Origin: AC-32 sp038236705
GTDB taxonomy: Bacteria > Actinomycetota > Thermoleophilia > Gaiellales > Gaiellaceae
DNA: 48,950 nucleotides
Assembly (NCBI GenBank): GCA_038236705.1
Contig: JBBRZN010000016.1
Coordinates: 1-48,950 of the forward strand
Direction of reading: 5' to 3'
The notes beneath the pieces were generated by a model. The model ran no database searches. It saw only the letters and a program-made list of their open reading frames with translations, and had not been told where the DNA came from. Numbering within the stretch: position 1 is the stretch's first letter; each line of letters begins with the position of its first letter. Of this stretch, positions 48,016 through 48,950 are shown piece by piece. The translations under genes and the position numbers were made by a program.

Positions 48016-48537
48016 CTAATACGTGATGAGGGAATGCACGTCGAAGCCCTCGAGGTGCTTGCGCCCGTCCAGAAACGCCAGCTCGATGAGGAATTCGACT
48101 CCGACGATCTCCCCGCCGAGCTGCGTCACGAGGTCGCAGATCGCGCGCGCCGTGCCGCCTGTCGCGAGCACGTCGTCGTGGACGAGCACGCGGGCGCCGT
48201 CTGCGATCGCGTCGGCGTGCAGCTCCAGCGAGTTCTCACCGTACTCGAGCGCATAGGTGGAGCTGACCGTCTTCCACGGCAGCTTGCCCGGCCGCCGCGC
48301 CGCGACGAAGCCGCAGCCGAGCTTGTAGGCGAGCACGGCCCCGAGGATGAAGCCGCGGGCCTCCGCACCGAGGATCAGGTCCGGCCTGCGCGGCTCGGCC
48401 CACTCCGCGAGGAGGTCGGTGGCCCCCTGGAACGAGGGCGGATCGGCGAGCAGCGGCATGATGTCCTTGAAGACGATCCCCGGCTGGGGAAAGTCGGGCA
48501 CGTCGCGGATCTTGGCCTTCAAGTCCTCGACTCCCAC
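48016..48537 (-). CDS. apt: adenine phosphoribosyltransferase
   Basis: Converts adenine and PRPP to AMP. A 173-residue type I PRTase with DFPQPGIVFKDIMPLL, ILGAEARGFILGAVLAYKLG, ARRPGKLP, and the PRPP-binding loop VLVHDDVLATGGTA. The GTG at 48537 directly abuts the upstream stop (TAAGTG), so it is coupled to the ftsR-like gene. It fits the nucleoside/base salvage theme of this window. Confidence 0.97.
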   Translation of the reverse strand: MGVEDLKAKIRDVPDFPQPGIVFKDIMPLLADPPSFQGATDLLAEWAEPRRPDLILGAEARGFILGAVLAYKLGCGFVAARRPGKLPWKTVSSTYALEYGENSLELHADAIADGARVLVHDDVLATGGTARAICDLVTQLGGEIVGVEFLIELAFLDGRKHLEGFDVHSLITY

Positions 48538-48950
48538 TTAGTTCCCCGCGAGATGCCTGAGGTCGCGCCAGAAGAGCAGCTGCGAGAGCTCCTGGGCCAG
48601 CTCGGCCAGCGTCTGGAGCTGCTGCACCGCCGCCTCCCGCCGTTCCGGGTTGCGCGAGCGAAGCGACGGTGCGATCACCTGCTGGAGCAGGCCGGCTTCC
48701 CGGTCGGCCGCCGTCCGGAACGTGCGCAGGTGGCGCGCAGAGATGCCGAAGCGCGAGAGCTTGGCGCAGGCGACAGCGACGTCCACGTCGCCGGCAGGGT
48801 AAAGCTTGTCGCTGCCGGCACGCCGCGGCTGCAGCAGCCCGTACTCCTCGAGCTCCCGCGCCAGGTCAGACGTGATCGCGGCCCGCTCGCAGAGCTCTCC
48901 GAGGTCGAACTCGTCGTCGGGATCGGCCAGGCCCACGGCCCGGCGCCGAC
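48538..48950 (-). CDS. FtsR-like MerR-family regulator (C-terminal part, runs off the window)
   Basis: At least 132 residues matching the C-terminal half of actinobacterial FtsR (mycobacterial Rv1828 type): an HTH-like segment (DLGELCERAAITSDLARELE, then LLQPRRAGSDKLY), then SRFGISARHLRTFRTAADRE, and a helical end with AQELSQLLFWRDL. FtsR activates ftsZ in corynebacteria. A GTG at 48936 is available, but no stop occurs up to the window edge, and the N-terminal MerR domain expected for FtsR should lie beyond it. Assigned from motif memory, so moderate confidence. Confidence 0.65.
   Translation of the reverse strand, partial: RRRAVGLADPDDEFDLGELCERAAITSDLARELEEYGLLQPRRAGSDKLYPAGDVDVAVACAKLSRFGISARHLRTFRTAADREAGLLQQVIAPSLRSRNPERREAAVQQLQTLAELAQELSQLLFWRDLRHLAGN

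Overview
The window is high-GC chromosomal DNA from an actinobacterium. Dense operons, GTG/TTG starts, gene content (DapL-type lysine route, RNase J plus RNase Y, MurT/GatD, an FtsR-type MerR protein) and several Thermoleophilia-like sequences suggest the class Thermoleophilia (Gaiellales/Solirubrobacterales-like). That placement is inference from protein character, not from a marker-gene tree. No rRNA, tRNA, CRISPR array, phage or intact transposon was seen.

Layout. (1) 1-3.5 kb: rbfA-nrnA-truB-ribF, then two tiny paralogous zinc ribbons. (2) 3.4-9.8 kb: a gamma-glutamyltransferase on the minus strand; rpsO and pnp with a structured leader between them; a decayed dsbB-dsbA pair; a small zincin and a membrane-anchored protein on the minus strand. 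(3) 9.9-17.9 kb: M16 peptidase, dapB, a lipoprotein, dapA, RNase J, an unknown protein, ribokinase, nucleoside hydrolase and a membrane protein. (4) 17.9-26.4 kb: a broken peptide-type substrate-binding gene, ftsK, and a complete BMP-type nucleoside ABC importer. (5) 26.4-38.8 kb: rodZ-like gene, cinA, thpR, recA, recX; RNase Y behind a structured leader; miaB, miaA, dapF, dapL, hflX, dut, NUDIX. (6) 38.9-48.9 kb: murT/gatD, an orphan HNH-repeat protein, a stand-alone class II amidotransferase, two RpoD-like sigma factors flanking a PHP phosphatase, a 468-bp intergenic region with two perfect inverted DnaA boxes, small membrane and zinc-binding proteins, apt, and the 3' part of an ftsR-like gene.

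Together the genes cover RNA maturation and decay (RbfA, TruB, MiaA/B, PNPase, RNases J and Y, NrnA), lysine/DAP and peptidoglycan precursor synthesis (DapA, DapB, DapL, DapF, MurT/GatD), nucleoside salvage (importer, hydrolase, ribokinase, Apt), and division and DNA repair (FtsK, RodZ, RecA/RecX). Many genes overlap by exactly four bases (GTGA, ATGA or TTGA), which indicates translational coupling.

Main points for a second look: a DapF whose two catalytic cysteines are both serine; an apparent two-state RNA switch in front of pnp; perfect DnaA boxes away from dnaA; two identical 21-bp palindromes abutting two converging stop codons; and a recurrent -10 box placed six bases before start codons (leaderless transcription), twice built on the TAG stop codon of the gene upstream.
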